Origin: Saxidomus purpurata
Taxonomy: Eukaryota > Mollusca > Bivalvia > Venerida > Veneridae
Length of the DNA: 64,000 bases
Assembly (NCBI GenBank): GCA_022818135.1
Contig: JAFMSR010000001.1
Location: 38,082,358-38,146,357, forward strand
Reading direction: 5' to 3'
Shown here one piece after another: positions 39,375 to 45,315 of the stretch (within the stretch, counting starts at the first letter, position 1; each line of letters opens with the position of its first letter). The position numbers and the translations under genes are program-made. The notes below the pieces were generated by a model. It did not search any database and had not been told where the DNA came from. It worked only from the letters and a program-made list of their open reading frames with translations.

Positions 39375-40687
39375 TATTTTTTTTGGGGGGGGGGATTTTA
39401 CCTTTTTCCCTTTTTTAAAATGACGTAGGAACACGGACGTCGTCCCGCGCAATATTAAGCCTTGTATCAATGAAATATCCAAAACTTAATTTTTGAGCGT
39501 GCAATAAGCATTATACATAGAATAAAACATTTATGGACTCGTGTGACATTGAATATGATGTGACATTCACCAGAATAGATTAATAGTGACTCGTATTCAT
39601 AATTGTATAATGTTTACTTGATAAAAAGTAACATCGAAAATTGTTCACTGTAACATAATTATATAACATACATACGGTTTTCGAATAATGTAACATTGTA
39701 AGAACTAGATTATAAATTCTGAAAAAGTATGCAGCTTTGTGGTGTGGTGTTTACTTTTTTATCTATATTGTTTATCATGAACAGATTTTATCATAATAGC
39801 ATTTAATCTTAAAAAACTAGATCACAATTTCCTTTTGGAAGTAGGCAATATCTCTGAAATTGTGGTTAAAAGTACAATTTGAAAAAAAAAATAATTATAT
39901 ATTTTCAAATTTGTACTCGTAACGTAAAAAAGAGAGACTCCTACTTTTTCCTATCCAGCGTGATAGTGGTCAAATCTGTATTTAACAAAACAATATGATG
40001 AATTTGCATTTATAACTGCATTAAGATACATATTTTTTATATGTATGCGCTTTGTAGGTATAATTTCCGCTAGTGATACAGTTAAAATATCAAATTCAAT
40101 ACACTTTACAATCAAGTTTAATTGTTGAGAGATATCTATGCTATTGCTTTAGTCTAATACATGTTGTAATAACTGTTGTTGTTTTCTTACATAGTTGACT
40201 GAAGTTGAATCCGATAGGCCCTCGTCGGCACAATCACCTTTGGTAAGAGTATTTATGTACAGTTTGTTTCGTGTAAAACATTGTGTTACAATTTTGTAAG
40301 CTTTATTCTTTTGGAAGATCTACTGTAGTCAAAACCAACAAACATTGACAGCACGTACTATCACTGACAAGTTAAGTTAGGTGCTGCATTTTATTTCAAG
40401 TTTCCAAAATGTGTCGATATAGAAACCAGTTGTCAGAATCTCAAACTTAAATAATAGGCTTTCTCTGACCCTCTGTCAAAAGATAAAAGCTGTCGTGAAA
40501 TGTCGTCTCTCTAAACGAAATGTACTTTAAAATATCTGTCATGTTCTTATTAAAAGTAAACAAATTTATTTATTAGCTGTTTAAAGTTACTCAAGGTTGC
40601 CAGGTATCTTCCTTTCAGGGATTTGTTCAAGTGACATTGACAGACCTTTACAGCAGAGATGAAGGTGAATACGAAGAGGAAGTTTAG
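343..40687 (+). CDS. Large multi-exon type I membrane protein with FN3-like, cadherin-like and EGF domains (5' partial, 46 exons)
   Basis: I built this gene by joining 46 exons, each bounded by an acceptor AG and a donor GT (or GC), with all 45 junction phases agreeing; the spliced frame is 2,509 residues plus a TAG stop at 40685-40687. The first visible exon opens inside an FN3-like module with a 2-nt carry-over, so the signal peptide and N-terminus lie upstream of the window. Order of parts (in-window residues): FN3-like modules 1-982, cysteine-rich unrecognised block about 983-1290, more FN3-like modules to about 1505, unrecognised block with RRKR site near 1687-1690, cadherin-like region to about 2054, EGF-like domains to about 2195, transmembrane helix about 2197-2221, cytoplasmic tail 2222-2509. 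The likely role is a cell-surface adhesion or receptor protein; that is inference. I recognise the domain types but not a named orthologue. Weakest parts are the donor of exon 33899-33994 and whether both duplicated tail exons are used together. Confidence 0.85.
1285..1745. repeat. Interspersed repeat family A, copy 1 (intron 1 of the large gene)
   Basis: This stretch shares several blocks in the same order with 4635-5110: a segment around ATTGCC-TTTTATT, one reading TCAAAATTTGATT then CAATTGGCT, a GCGCTTTTCTTA block and a TAAGAATTCTTGTTT block ending in GTGACTGTAAC or a close variant. The copies are diverged and have small indels. No coding capacity is seen, so it is probably a non-autonomous element or satellite-like dispersed repeat of unknown class. 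Confidence 0.6.
3569..3602. repeat. Solo terminal motif of the GAGCGATATAG repeat family
   Basis: Sequence AAGCGAGCGATATAGGG then TCATCATGGCCCTCTTTTT matches the right end of the tandem element at 25091-25125 and the inverted end at 49587-49614. No tandem body is attached here, so this looks like a truncated relic in intron 4. Confidence 0.55.
4635..5110. repeat. Interspersed repeat family A, copy 2 (intron 6 of the large gene)
   Basis: Second copy of the family seen at 1285-1745, with the same block order and orientation. It lies in the 1.3-kb intron 6 (4560-5893). The remainder of that intron, 5110-5893, shows nothing I can assign. Confidence 0.6.
6475..7310. repeat. Interspersed repeat family B, copy 1, with internal direct and inverted repeats
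   Basis: Fills much of intron 8 (6342-7965). Segments 6480-6770 match 52150-52510 block for block (TTATTTCACAA, TTTTCACGAG, GAGAACCCCATAAT, ATTACTACCATC, AAGCAACAAAA-type blocks). Within this copy a segment containing the palindrome CACAGTTTCAAACTGTG at about 6864-6880 recurs near 7259-7275, flanked by similar AT-rich DNA, and a TTTCACGAG...ACGAGTGAAA inverted motif lies near 6976-7004. Structure suggests a composite non-autonomous DNA element. No transposase frame is present. Confidence 0.65.
10440..10700. repeat. Degenerate dispersed repeat in intron 11
   Basis: The segment carries two related sub-units of the form CCAATC..CATGAAAATTGGTCA..AACGTTTGT followed by ..TAGAAGACACATTTT, the second beginning at about 10539 with GTTGAAAATTAGTCA and ending near 10671 with TAGAAGACACGTTTT. 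The style resembles dispersed repeats common in bivalve introns; the class is unknown. A short ORF across it is a by-product. Confidence 0.5.
13715..13795. repeat. GA/GACA-rich microsatellite in intron 16
   Basis: A purine-rich stretch of GAGA repeats runs into imperfect GACAGACA-type repeats. It sits about 100 bases after the exon 13402-13611 donor and 120 bases before the next exon. Confidence 0.7.
14347..17920 (+). CDS. Exons 18-22 of the large gene: cysteine-rich insert between FN3-like modules
   Basis: Exons: 14347-14618, 15043-15189, 15787-15946, 17121-17266, 17615-17920. The first two encode a charged stretch (LNDPDGLNWKLQHREANIHK, then KVTVRAADGDGKAVTGITFW-like sequence) that reads like an enlarged FN3 module with a long inserted loop. 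The next exons carry closely spaced cysteines (SCSCC, CACNC) and a block without any family I recognise. Exon 22 returns to the repeat core with YEAALGTSPLQSDICPF. The cysteine clusters suggest local disulfides in an extracellular setting. Intron 20 (15947-17120) may hide a further small exon near 16470 (see findings). Confidence 0.8.
18070..19226 (+). CDS. Exons 23-25 of the large gene: last FN3-like modules
   Basis: Exons: 18070-18217, 18622-18824, 19040-19226. Exon 23 begins with six cysteines in a short space (CIPCTDTC...CDSSC), continuing the cysteine-rich insert. It then runs into a module that ends with the typical linker NGFFIDTSPPEF in exon 24. Exon 25 holds another clear repeat core, YKWAIGTSVGGEDIQPF, followed by a strand like TYYVSIKCTNEAGL. 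Phases are 0/1, 1/0 and 0/1 and join without stops. Confidence 0.85.
19493..19552. repeat. Perfect 23-bp inverted repeat with 14-base loop (intron 25)
   Basis: The left arm at 19493-19515 (starts ATTTTCATTACATTTAC) is the exact reverse complement of the right arm at 19530-19552. The 14-base loop is 19516-19529. A transcript would fold into a strong hairpin of about 60 nt, similar in size to a small microRNA precursor, but no conserved seed is recognised. It may be a young palindromic insertion. Confidence 0.8.
19701..21320 (+). CDS. Exons 26-28 of the large gene: unrecognised block with a furin-type RRKR site
   Basis: Exons: 19701-19871, 20640-21056, 21170-21320. The sequence has no family I can name. 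It is mostly beta-like with a few cysteines (CVGSSKD, CVWVGYN, NLCNKAQLC). Near the end of exon 27, codons at 21011-21022 encode RRKR followed by aspartate (NRRKRDTTS), which matches the R-x-[KR]-R consensus of furin-like proprotein convertases. The site lies in a low-complexity, threonine/serine-rich linker, where cleavage sites usually sit. If it is cut, the FN3-like ectodomain would be separated from the membrane-bound part, either released or held non-covalently; that is inference. Confidence 0.8.
21748..25322 (+). CDS. Exons 29-34 of the large gene: membrane-proximal cadherin-like region
   Basis: Exons: 21748-21890, 22399-22490, 22839-22998, 23396-23513, 23775-23985, 25140-25322. The stretch from NSAPQFIDPKQIVLEEDSG through FALVAKDKENDPVYY, GNVSLSGDGT and YSIDIIVLPQNDPPGIQF follows the pattern of tandem cadherin-like (VCBS/Big-like) repeats: an APxF start, an acidic EEDSG turn, a D-x-[DE]-x-D-P calcium-type motif, a GDGT turn and a closing V-L-P-x-N-D-P-P. 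A second, weaker copy may follow (FKEQDGNVYSGELGMVAAYD). Exon 29 starts with an FN3-like or similar strand set ending in MTMLIHWNP. The calcium-binding role is inferred from the motif only. Confidence 0.8.
24440..25125. repeat. About five degenerate ~140-bp tandem units plus terminal motif (intron 33)
   Basis: The phrase ACATCTCCTAAACAGCTGG, followed by TCCGATTTTGAAAT, recurs in varied form at about 24444, 24588, 24721, 24864 and 25007, a period of 133-144 bp. Each unit also contains a GCTCCGCTGCATAATATGGC-like block. The array ends at 25091-25125 with TCAGGTGAGCGATATAGAG then CATCATGCCC, a terminal motif shared with 3569-3602 and, inverted, 49587-49614. This marks it as part of a dispersed element with an internal tandem array, in intron 33 (23986-25139). 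Confidence 0.75.
26291..28718 (+). CDS. Exons 35-36 of the large gene: EGF-like domains and transmembrane helix
   Basis: Exons 26291-26492 and 28409-28718. Exon 35 ends at a GC donor (26493-26494, context AA|GCAAGT); the GT four bases on would break the frame, so the GC site is needed. Across the junction a first EGF-like unit reads CKHGSC...YTCQCPVSWKGPYCE. A second follows as DVNECDIGLCEAWKVCENT and GSYECFC, whose D-V-N-E-C start and G-S-Y-E-C-F-C end fit a calcium-binding EGF. After a short KLSLE stem comes a strongly hydrophobic helix (FAVIVTVVIAVIVVLITVFA) and then basic RIYK, a classic single-pass stop-transfer with the tail inside. Intron 35 (26493-28408) holds a 162-bp tandem array. 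Confidence 0.9.
27205..28190. repeat. GTCC/GTCA microsatellite followed by five ~162-bp tandem units (intron 35)
   Basis: The element opens with a CCCCCCACAAAGTGGGG palindrome near 27208-27224 and a GTCCGTCAGTCC microsatellite at about 27243-27323. Units then start with GAACGCAACTCCTCTTAAAC or a close variant at 27335, 27483, 27645, 27807 and 27970 (periods 148, 162, 162, 163). Each contains GGCAGATTTTGCTTAAACTT, CCAGGGATGAACAACCTTA and AATTATGGCCC blocks. A partial unit at about 28130-28190 closes the array. The reading frames seen here on both strands are by-products of the repeat. Confidence 0.9.
29932..40687 (+). CDS. Exons 37-46 of the large gene: cytoplasmic tail built of small phase 0 exons
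   Basis: Exons: 29932-29983, 30242-30292, 32050-32139, 32651-32797, 33564-33713, 33899-33994, 34679-34750, 39008-39088, 40195-40242, 40619-40687. The tail begins with a lysine-rich juxtamembrane stretch (NKKDKKHRKN) and is otherwise proline, serine and acid rich with no enzyme domain. Exons 38 to 45 are all multiples of three with phase 0 at both ends (51, 90, 147, 150, 96, 72, 81, 48 nt), so any can be skipped without frame loss. The last residues are YSRDEGEYEEEV; the final EEEV fits a class III PDZ-binding end ([DE]-x-hydrophobic). Exon 42 may end at GC (33995) or at the GT at 33986, both in frame. The 4.3-kb intron before 39008 contains a LINE relic. Confidence 0.8.
30495..31560. repeat. 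About six degenerate ~165-bp tandem units (intron 38)
   Basis: The block GACTGTAACTTTGT with CATGCATTGAAGGATTTT recurs with anchors at about 30533, 30698, 30875, 31040, 31190 and 31418. Each unit also holds GGCACAATTGTTCAGCA, an AAGGTCAAGGTCACACTTA-like block and a TGTTTATATGCACACGTTCG-like block. The array fills most of intron 38 (30293-32049); a short CCGTCCGTCC precedes it. No coding function is visible. Confidence 0.85.
32340..33713 (+). repeat. Tandem duplication of a cytoplasmic-tail exon and its upstream intron
   Basis: Exon 32651-32797 (49 codons) and exon 33564-33713 (50 codons) encode clearly paralogous peptides, identical at about 31 of 50 aligned positions, with the shared core FVHP[RK]PNRT followed by QLIDDLKxKRIEE. 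The intronic DNA before each exon is also duplicated: a 22-bp block beginning ATAGTAAATGCTTTG occurs at 32357, 33044 and 33230, followed in the first and third copies by matching stretches around 32450-32530 and 33370-33450. The middle copy (about 33040-33229) lacks an exon. So one ancestral unit was copied at least twice, and the middle unit lost its 3' half. Confidence 0.9.
32893..32998. repeat. TC/CCCT/TA microsatellite in intron 40
   Basis: Runs of TCTC and TCTA lead into CCTCCCTGCC-type repeats and then TATATA. It lies between the duplicated exon copies, where tandem duplication may have been assisted by local instability; that last point is only a guess. Confidence 0.9.
36615..37700 (+). 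mobile_element. Relic of a non-LTR retrotransposon (C-terminal reverse-transcriptase region), frameshifted
   Basis: Two open pieces (36630-37004 and 37341-37682) with broken frames between them encode the end of a Jockey/CR1-type ORF2. The first has FVEDHKHLGLTLSQDGCW then HINTI and YISYLRPLLEYASVVWD, the usual thumb-region pattern after the RT active site. The second has RNRCSNLNNDLF followed by CSCEHGIEDAEHFFFKC, matching the cysteine-rich C-terminal motif of such elements. The palm motif and endonuclease are missing, so this is a 5'-truncated dead copy with several frameshifts and stops. It is in the sense orientation in intron 43 (34751-39007). Following GC-rich DNA to about 38090 may be its 3' end. 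Confidence 0.85.
39282..39394. repeat. Long poly-T tract ending in a poly-G run (intron 44)
   Basis: About 90 bases of nearly unbroken T (one AAG and one TTATTA interruption) are followed by ten G at 39385-39394 and T-rich DNA. It could be a retroposed poly(A) tail in reverse, but the length and G run also fit an assembly or polishing artefact. Confidence 0.8.
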
Positions 40688-41310
40688 TGGAAGGGATCTT
40701 TACTTCTTGTGTTGTTTATTACAGAACAGTGTTTAACTCGTCTGAGTGTGTTTTATTTTTATATACAGTCTATACATAGTTCTCTGTGTTTTCTAATGTG
40801 AAACAAAAATTGCAATGCATGTATCGAGTACTTTTTCTGACTTCAGTGTTTATGTTTACTAATGTTGGCCTTAGAGTATGTCATTTGTAAAATGTATATC
40901 ATGTGGTGGTTTATTTATCAGAGATGCTGTCAGTTACCTCGTAGCTGTTGATTGTTGTATATTATTCAAATGCATGTCCTATTTATCTTAATTTTGAGTT
41001 TTGTTGTAATATCGTGAAAAGGAATTTATATATATACAGACAATATTTGCTTTACTATACCCTTAGTTTTTTCCAGATATACTTACACTTTGTCGAACAT
41101 GTATTTCTTTTAAATATTAAAAGTAACTATGACTTATTTCAAATTAATATTGGGTTTGAAGTGCGAGTGTGTTTTTAGAAAAATATTGTACGTATCGAAA
41201 ACATTTTTAATTAAGTCTTTTCAAATGTATAATTTTAACTTAGTACTTTTATATGTAAGTGAACGATCCATACATCATGGAGACATTTTCTAATAAACAG
41301 TTTGGGAAGA
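40688..41310 (+). other. 3' untranslated region of the large gene with poly(A) signal
   Basis: Sequence after the TAG at 40685-40687 has stops in all plus frames and no further acceptor that extends the protein. The first canonical AATAAA I find on this strand is at 41292-41297, so the transcript may end shortly after, near 41310-41320. No cleavage site can be fixed from sequence alone. Confidence 0.5.
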
Positions 41311-41319
41311 TGCGTTTAT

Positions 41320-43760
41320 TTAATTTAATCCTCTCCTGTGAATAACGATTTCCTGTCGTTATATCTGCCTACTAGTATAGTCATAGTGTTAATCTATACG
41401 TGTGATCCATAACATGTACTCCTTACTCTAAGAATAGTTCTTCAATAACGAGAGTCAGACGTGTTAAGCTTCAGAACGTGTGAAAAGAATTTGTAGAGTT
41501 TGTCCATATACCGACTGGAATACAAAGCAGAAAGCGTCAACGGAAGAAATTATTTTATAGACTTTTATCGCGTGGTCTTATAGCTGCTGGTTAATCTTCC
41601 AGTGGTCTGGTCTTGTTAACAGCTCCAACGGTGGATCATGTTGGCTACACAGGAAGCGGTAAAACATTTTTTCACTAGATCTATATTTTTTTTCATGTCG
41701 GCTGATCATTTCATATATCATGATGTGTAACAATGCCTTCAGTATATTTTTTTACATTTTCCTTATATCTTTTCAGAATTTAGTTACACCGTATGTTATA
41801 ACATCCATTCAATATATATAGCTGTAATTTCGTAATGTGTAATGATACCTTCAGTATATGACATTTTCCTTTGTTCCGTTGTTGTCGTCTAAGAAACAAC
41901 TCTTTGTCGTTCTGGCTTTTAAACTTTGCCGTTTGAAATACTACTGCAGAAAAACGAGTGAATGTTTCTGTATTTCTTTAGATTGACCTGGGTGGTCTTT
42001 TTGTCCTACTTTCGTTTTACTGCATGTTGTAAACTGTCAGAGATATACGTTGCACATCATTGGAAGTAAAGTTTATAATTCAAAAAGGCATTTTACATTA
42101 ATAAATATTTTTAACCCTTTTTAGGGGGGCTTTTGGAAAATTACAAAGATATTTGATAACTGGAAAACCTACTATCGCTTTTGAAAAGGCGAAATATAAT
42201 TTATTAATTCTTTTGTTAAACTAAAATGTTCAACACATTGGTCACATTCGATGTAGCATGACACATTTTACCTTCTAAGAAGATGCCCGTCACAATTTCA
42301 GATTTAAAAGAAACTTCGATTTGATCTTAGTAATGGACCTTTAAATTTATGGTACTGCTCTTGGGTAAAGAACGATTTTGCGATTTAGCAGAATATTTGA
42401 AAGAAACATGGACTGAAAACATGAAACGATCCCAAAACATGTACAACATTTGCCTCACATTATACAATTGATAATCGATAAAGAAAAGGAAAACAATGTT
42501 GATATTTAAAGTAAATTCCTGACCTATGCGTCGGTCACAAGTAGATTCAGTTCATTTATTATTTCTAGTTTACTTACCATAATAATCATATATATTTTCC
42601 GTATTCTGATCATGATCTGTAGTGTTCGTTGATCAGTCAGTTAAATTGTAATCTTGTGCGATTAATGGTATTGCCCGAATTCAAAAAATGGACAAGCTCA
42701 TCGCTCTGTAGCAACAGTGGGTAGTGTCAGGGGAAGTAACTGCTGCGGGTATAATAAACTTTTCTCTTCAAATTATCTAGAAACTTGTGTTTACAGATGA
42801 AGTACAATAATAAACGCTAACAACAGAAGAAATATAGAACTTTGATTATTTTCATTTGTAATACAGAAGCCATTAAATACAATAAAATCACATGTGTATG
42901 AACATTTCAACGAGCAATGACGCGTGAATATGGAAAATAAACACCGGAATTACGGACTTACAAACTATTTAAACACGAATTTGCTACAAAAAAGTGTAGT
43001 GACTGAAGTATAATGCAATCATTTGGCAACATTTTAAAAGACGATACATTTGATCAATATAACTCTGTGCAGAAAAAGAATATCATGCTAAATCACCATA
43101 TTAGAAAACAAATAAATAATTGGTAAAGATATACATATAAACAGACGGAGAGTCATTTGATCAGGTTAGTCACGATTTTTATATAAAAAAAGACGAATAA
43201 TGGATACGGAACAGAAGTTATACTAAATACACTGTTGATTTTGGACTTATCATTTAATACAAAACAATTTAAACAAATTCTATCAACTTGATATTATAGG
43301 GACAAAATAATTAGCACAGTCTATAAATATTAAACATACATACGCGCTAAGGCGGTACTCGACAGTTTTGCGCCCTAGTTTCGAATTGGCAAGGGACGGT
43401 TCGATTAAGTTAAGGATGCAGTTTGTGTAGAGAATGACAAATATTGCTATATTTCTCTTTTGTCCGTGTTGAATGAGTGTTGAAATATAATCAGAAATAC
43501 AAATATGTGGCTTTTTGTGGCTCTGTGCAAAATCGGTGCATGAGAATGGAAGTAGGTGATTTTTCACTAGTCTGCAGTGAGCAGAATGCATTTTGCAGTG
43601 GCGTACACACAACTGTAAATAGCAAAGAAACGACACAGTATATACCAGTGTTCTATGTGTTTTTTTCTTATTTAACAGGGAGTCTGGTGTCTGAAACTGA
43701 CCAGCTCCTGGTTTACATATCACAAATGAAATTTCACTGATGTTTTGAAGATTGACAATT
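41320..43760. other. Intergenic stretch without recognised features
   Basis: AT-rich DNA between the end of the large gene and the foldback element. A 146-codon minus-strand open frame at 43283-43723 has no recognisable domain and lies in ordinary AT-rich sequence. Near 42733 the phrase GGGGAAGTAACTGCTGCGGG resembles one at 2042, probably a shared short repeat. I see no gene. Confidence 0.5.
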
Positions 43761-43765
43761 TGGCT

Positions 43766-44530
43766 TGGAACATAGGAATCTGAAATACTATCAATATTTA
43801 ATGAGGTCCTCTACACCTGTTTTGCCAATGCTAAATGTAAACATAAACAGAAGGAATGAAACGTCAATTTTCTCGATCAAACTTAAAAGCATTATTTACG
43901 GCAAAACGTTCAAGACTGGAAACAAAACGGGCTCTAGAACGACTATAATGAATGAAAATGTCAATATTTAATCCTTGCCAGATGTTTTAGTTATATTTTA
44001 AGGACAATTACAGGTCCTATCGACGTCCGAGTCTCCGTGGTGCGTTTGTTGTAGCGAAAATGACCGAAATCGCAGTGAATATTATCACTAACTTCATGAA
44101 TAATTTCTATTTATGCATGAAGCGGCATAATTTGTGTGTAATAAATTCTGATCAATACATTTTAATATTAAATCTAATGTTTCCCAGGTTTATATTATTG
44201 ATGTAGTCGCAGTTAGAGATAATATTTACTGCGGTCTCAGTCATTTTCGCTAGAACAACAACACACACGACATGGAGACTCAGACATCAATACGATATGT
44301 AAATGCCCTTAAAATATAATTAAAACATATGGCAAGGATTAAATATTCACATTTTCATTCATCATAATCGTTCTTGGACTCATTTTGTTTCCAGTCTTGA
44401 TCGTTTTGCCTCGAATAAAGCATTTGGGCTTGACCTAGAAATATGACGTTTCATTCCTGGTGTTTTTGTTACATACGGATGCCAAAACCTCATAAAATAT
44501 TGATAATATTTCAGATTCCTGTGCTCGGAC
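43766..44530. mobile_element. Foldback element with ~320-bp inverted arms
   Basis: The left arm, about 43771-44096, is the reverse complement of the right arm, about 44213-44523, at a visibly high but imperfect identity with small indels. Matching blocks include GGAATCTGAAATA...ATCAATATTT against AAATATTGAT...TATTTCAGATTCC, CAAGACTGGAAACAAAA against its complement, TCCTTGCCA..ATGTTTTA and GCGAAAATGAC. The spacer is about 115 bp. No transposase is present. Transcribed, it would form a long double-stranded RNA. It lies in the gap between the convergent large gene and claudin gene. Confidence 0.8.
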
Positions 44531-45018
44531 CGATCCAAAAAATGGCGCTATCTATTCCATGAATCGTGTATGCCAATGAGTTTGGCAGCAAACTTTATGA
44601 TATTTTTCAAGAGATAGTTGAAATGTGCATGATGCTGTACTTTGTTTCTTTCGGGTTAGCAGATGCAGCTGTTGTGTGAAGGAGTTGTGAGATTGGTCGT
44701 AAGCTTTGTTGCCGAGAACCAGAAAACTGTTGCCTGCCCCCTCTGTATAATGTACAAACAGAAAATCGTTTATCAATTAGCAAAACAAACCTATGCGTTC
44801 AGCTATCGTCACATATAGACAGTCAATATAAACCTATGCTATCATGCGCTCATTTTATCTAAGAGCAATCATTCACATAAAATAAAATCTATGATCTTAC
44901 ACAGGCTCACAAGTTTTCGCCGTTTGCACAATTATTCTGAGAACCTAGGTTTTCAAGAACACTTGTGATCCTAGTGAGAACATAGGTTTTAAGTGAGAAC
45001 ATAGGTTTTTATATATGG

Positions 45019-45102
45019 GAACATAGGTTTTGGGAATAATTGTGCAAATCGTGCCAACTTTACGGCACGCGATTTGCACAGTTATTCCCAAAACCTATGT
45101 TC
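45019..45102. repeat. Near-perfect ~37-bp hairpin beside a short GAACATAGGTTTT repeat
   Basis: The left arm 45019-45055 and right arm 45064-45102 pair almost fully around an 8-base loop (AACTTTAC). The GAACATAGGTTTT phrase that starts the arm recurs in direct order at about 44978 and 44997 and as a variant (GAACCTAGGTTTT) at 44940. The structure sits about 215 bases past the claudin-like stop codon, so it may lie in that gene's 3' UTR or just beyond. Confidence 0.8.
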
Positions 45103-45177
45103 ATGTCCAAGTATAATTTAAAATCGAGGATTATTATTAAACATTATACCAAAGTCAAAAAAAAATATGTTAACTAT

Positions 45178-45183
45178 TTTATT
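45178..45183 (-). promoter_or_regulatory. Candidate poly(A) signal of the claudin-like gene
   Basis: Reads AATAAA on the minus strand, 133 bases after the stop codon. It is the nearest canonical signal I see, and would place the 45019-45102 hairpin just beyond the transcript end. Confidence 0.35.
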
Positions 45184-45315
45184 ACTGCGGTAAAGAAAAA
45201 AATCTATTTATACACAATTGTTGGCAGTATTTTGGGAAATTCTTTACGTAAATTTTGTGATTGATTCATCTAATCAAATAAGAAAGAAAATAGCAGCTGT
45301 TAAGGTAAATTTAAA

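Noticed and set aside
41620..41656. Possible micro-exon reading APTVDHVGYTGSG between a CAG and a GGTAAAA
   Set aside because: It lies beyond the stop and the poly(A) signal of the large gene and is only about 34 nt; there is no coding context.
43283..43723. 146-codon minus-strand open frame
   Set aside because: No recognisable domain, no paired splice sites, and an overlapping open frame exists on the other strand; judged a chance frame.
44940..45102. CRISPR-like short direct repeats
   Set aside because: The repeats are irregular in spacing, end in a hairpin, and the window is plainly animal DNA.
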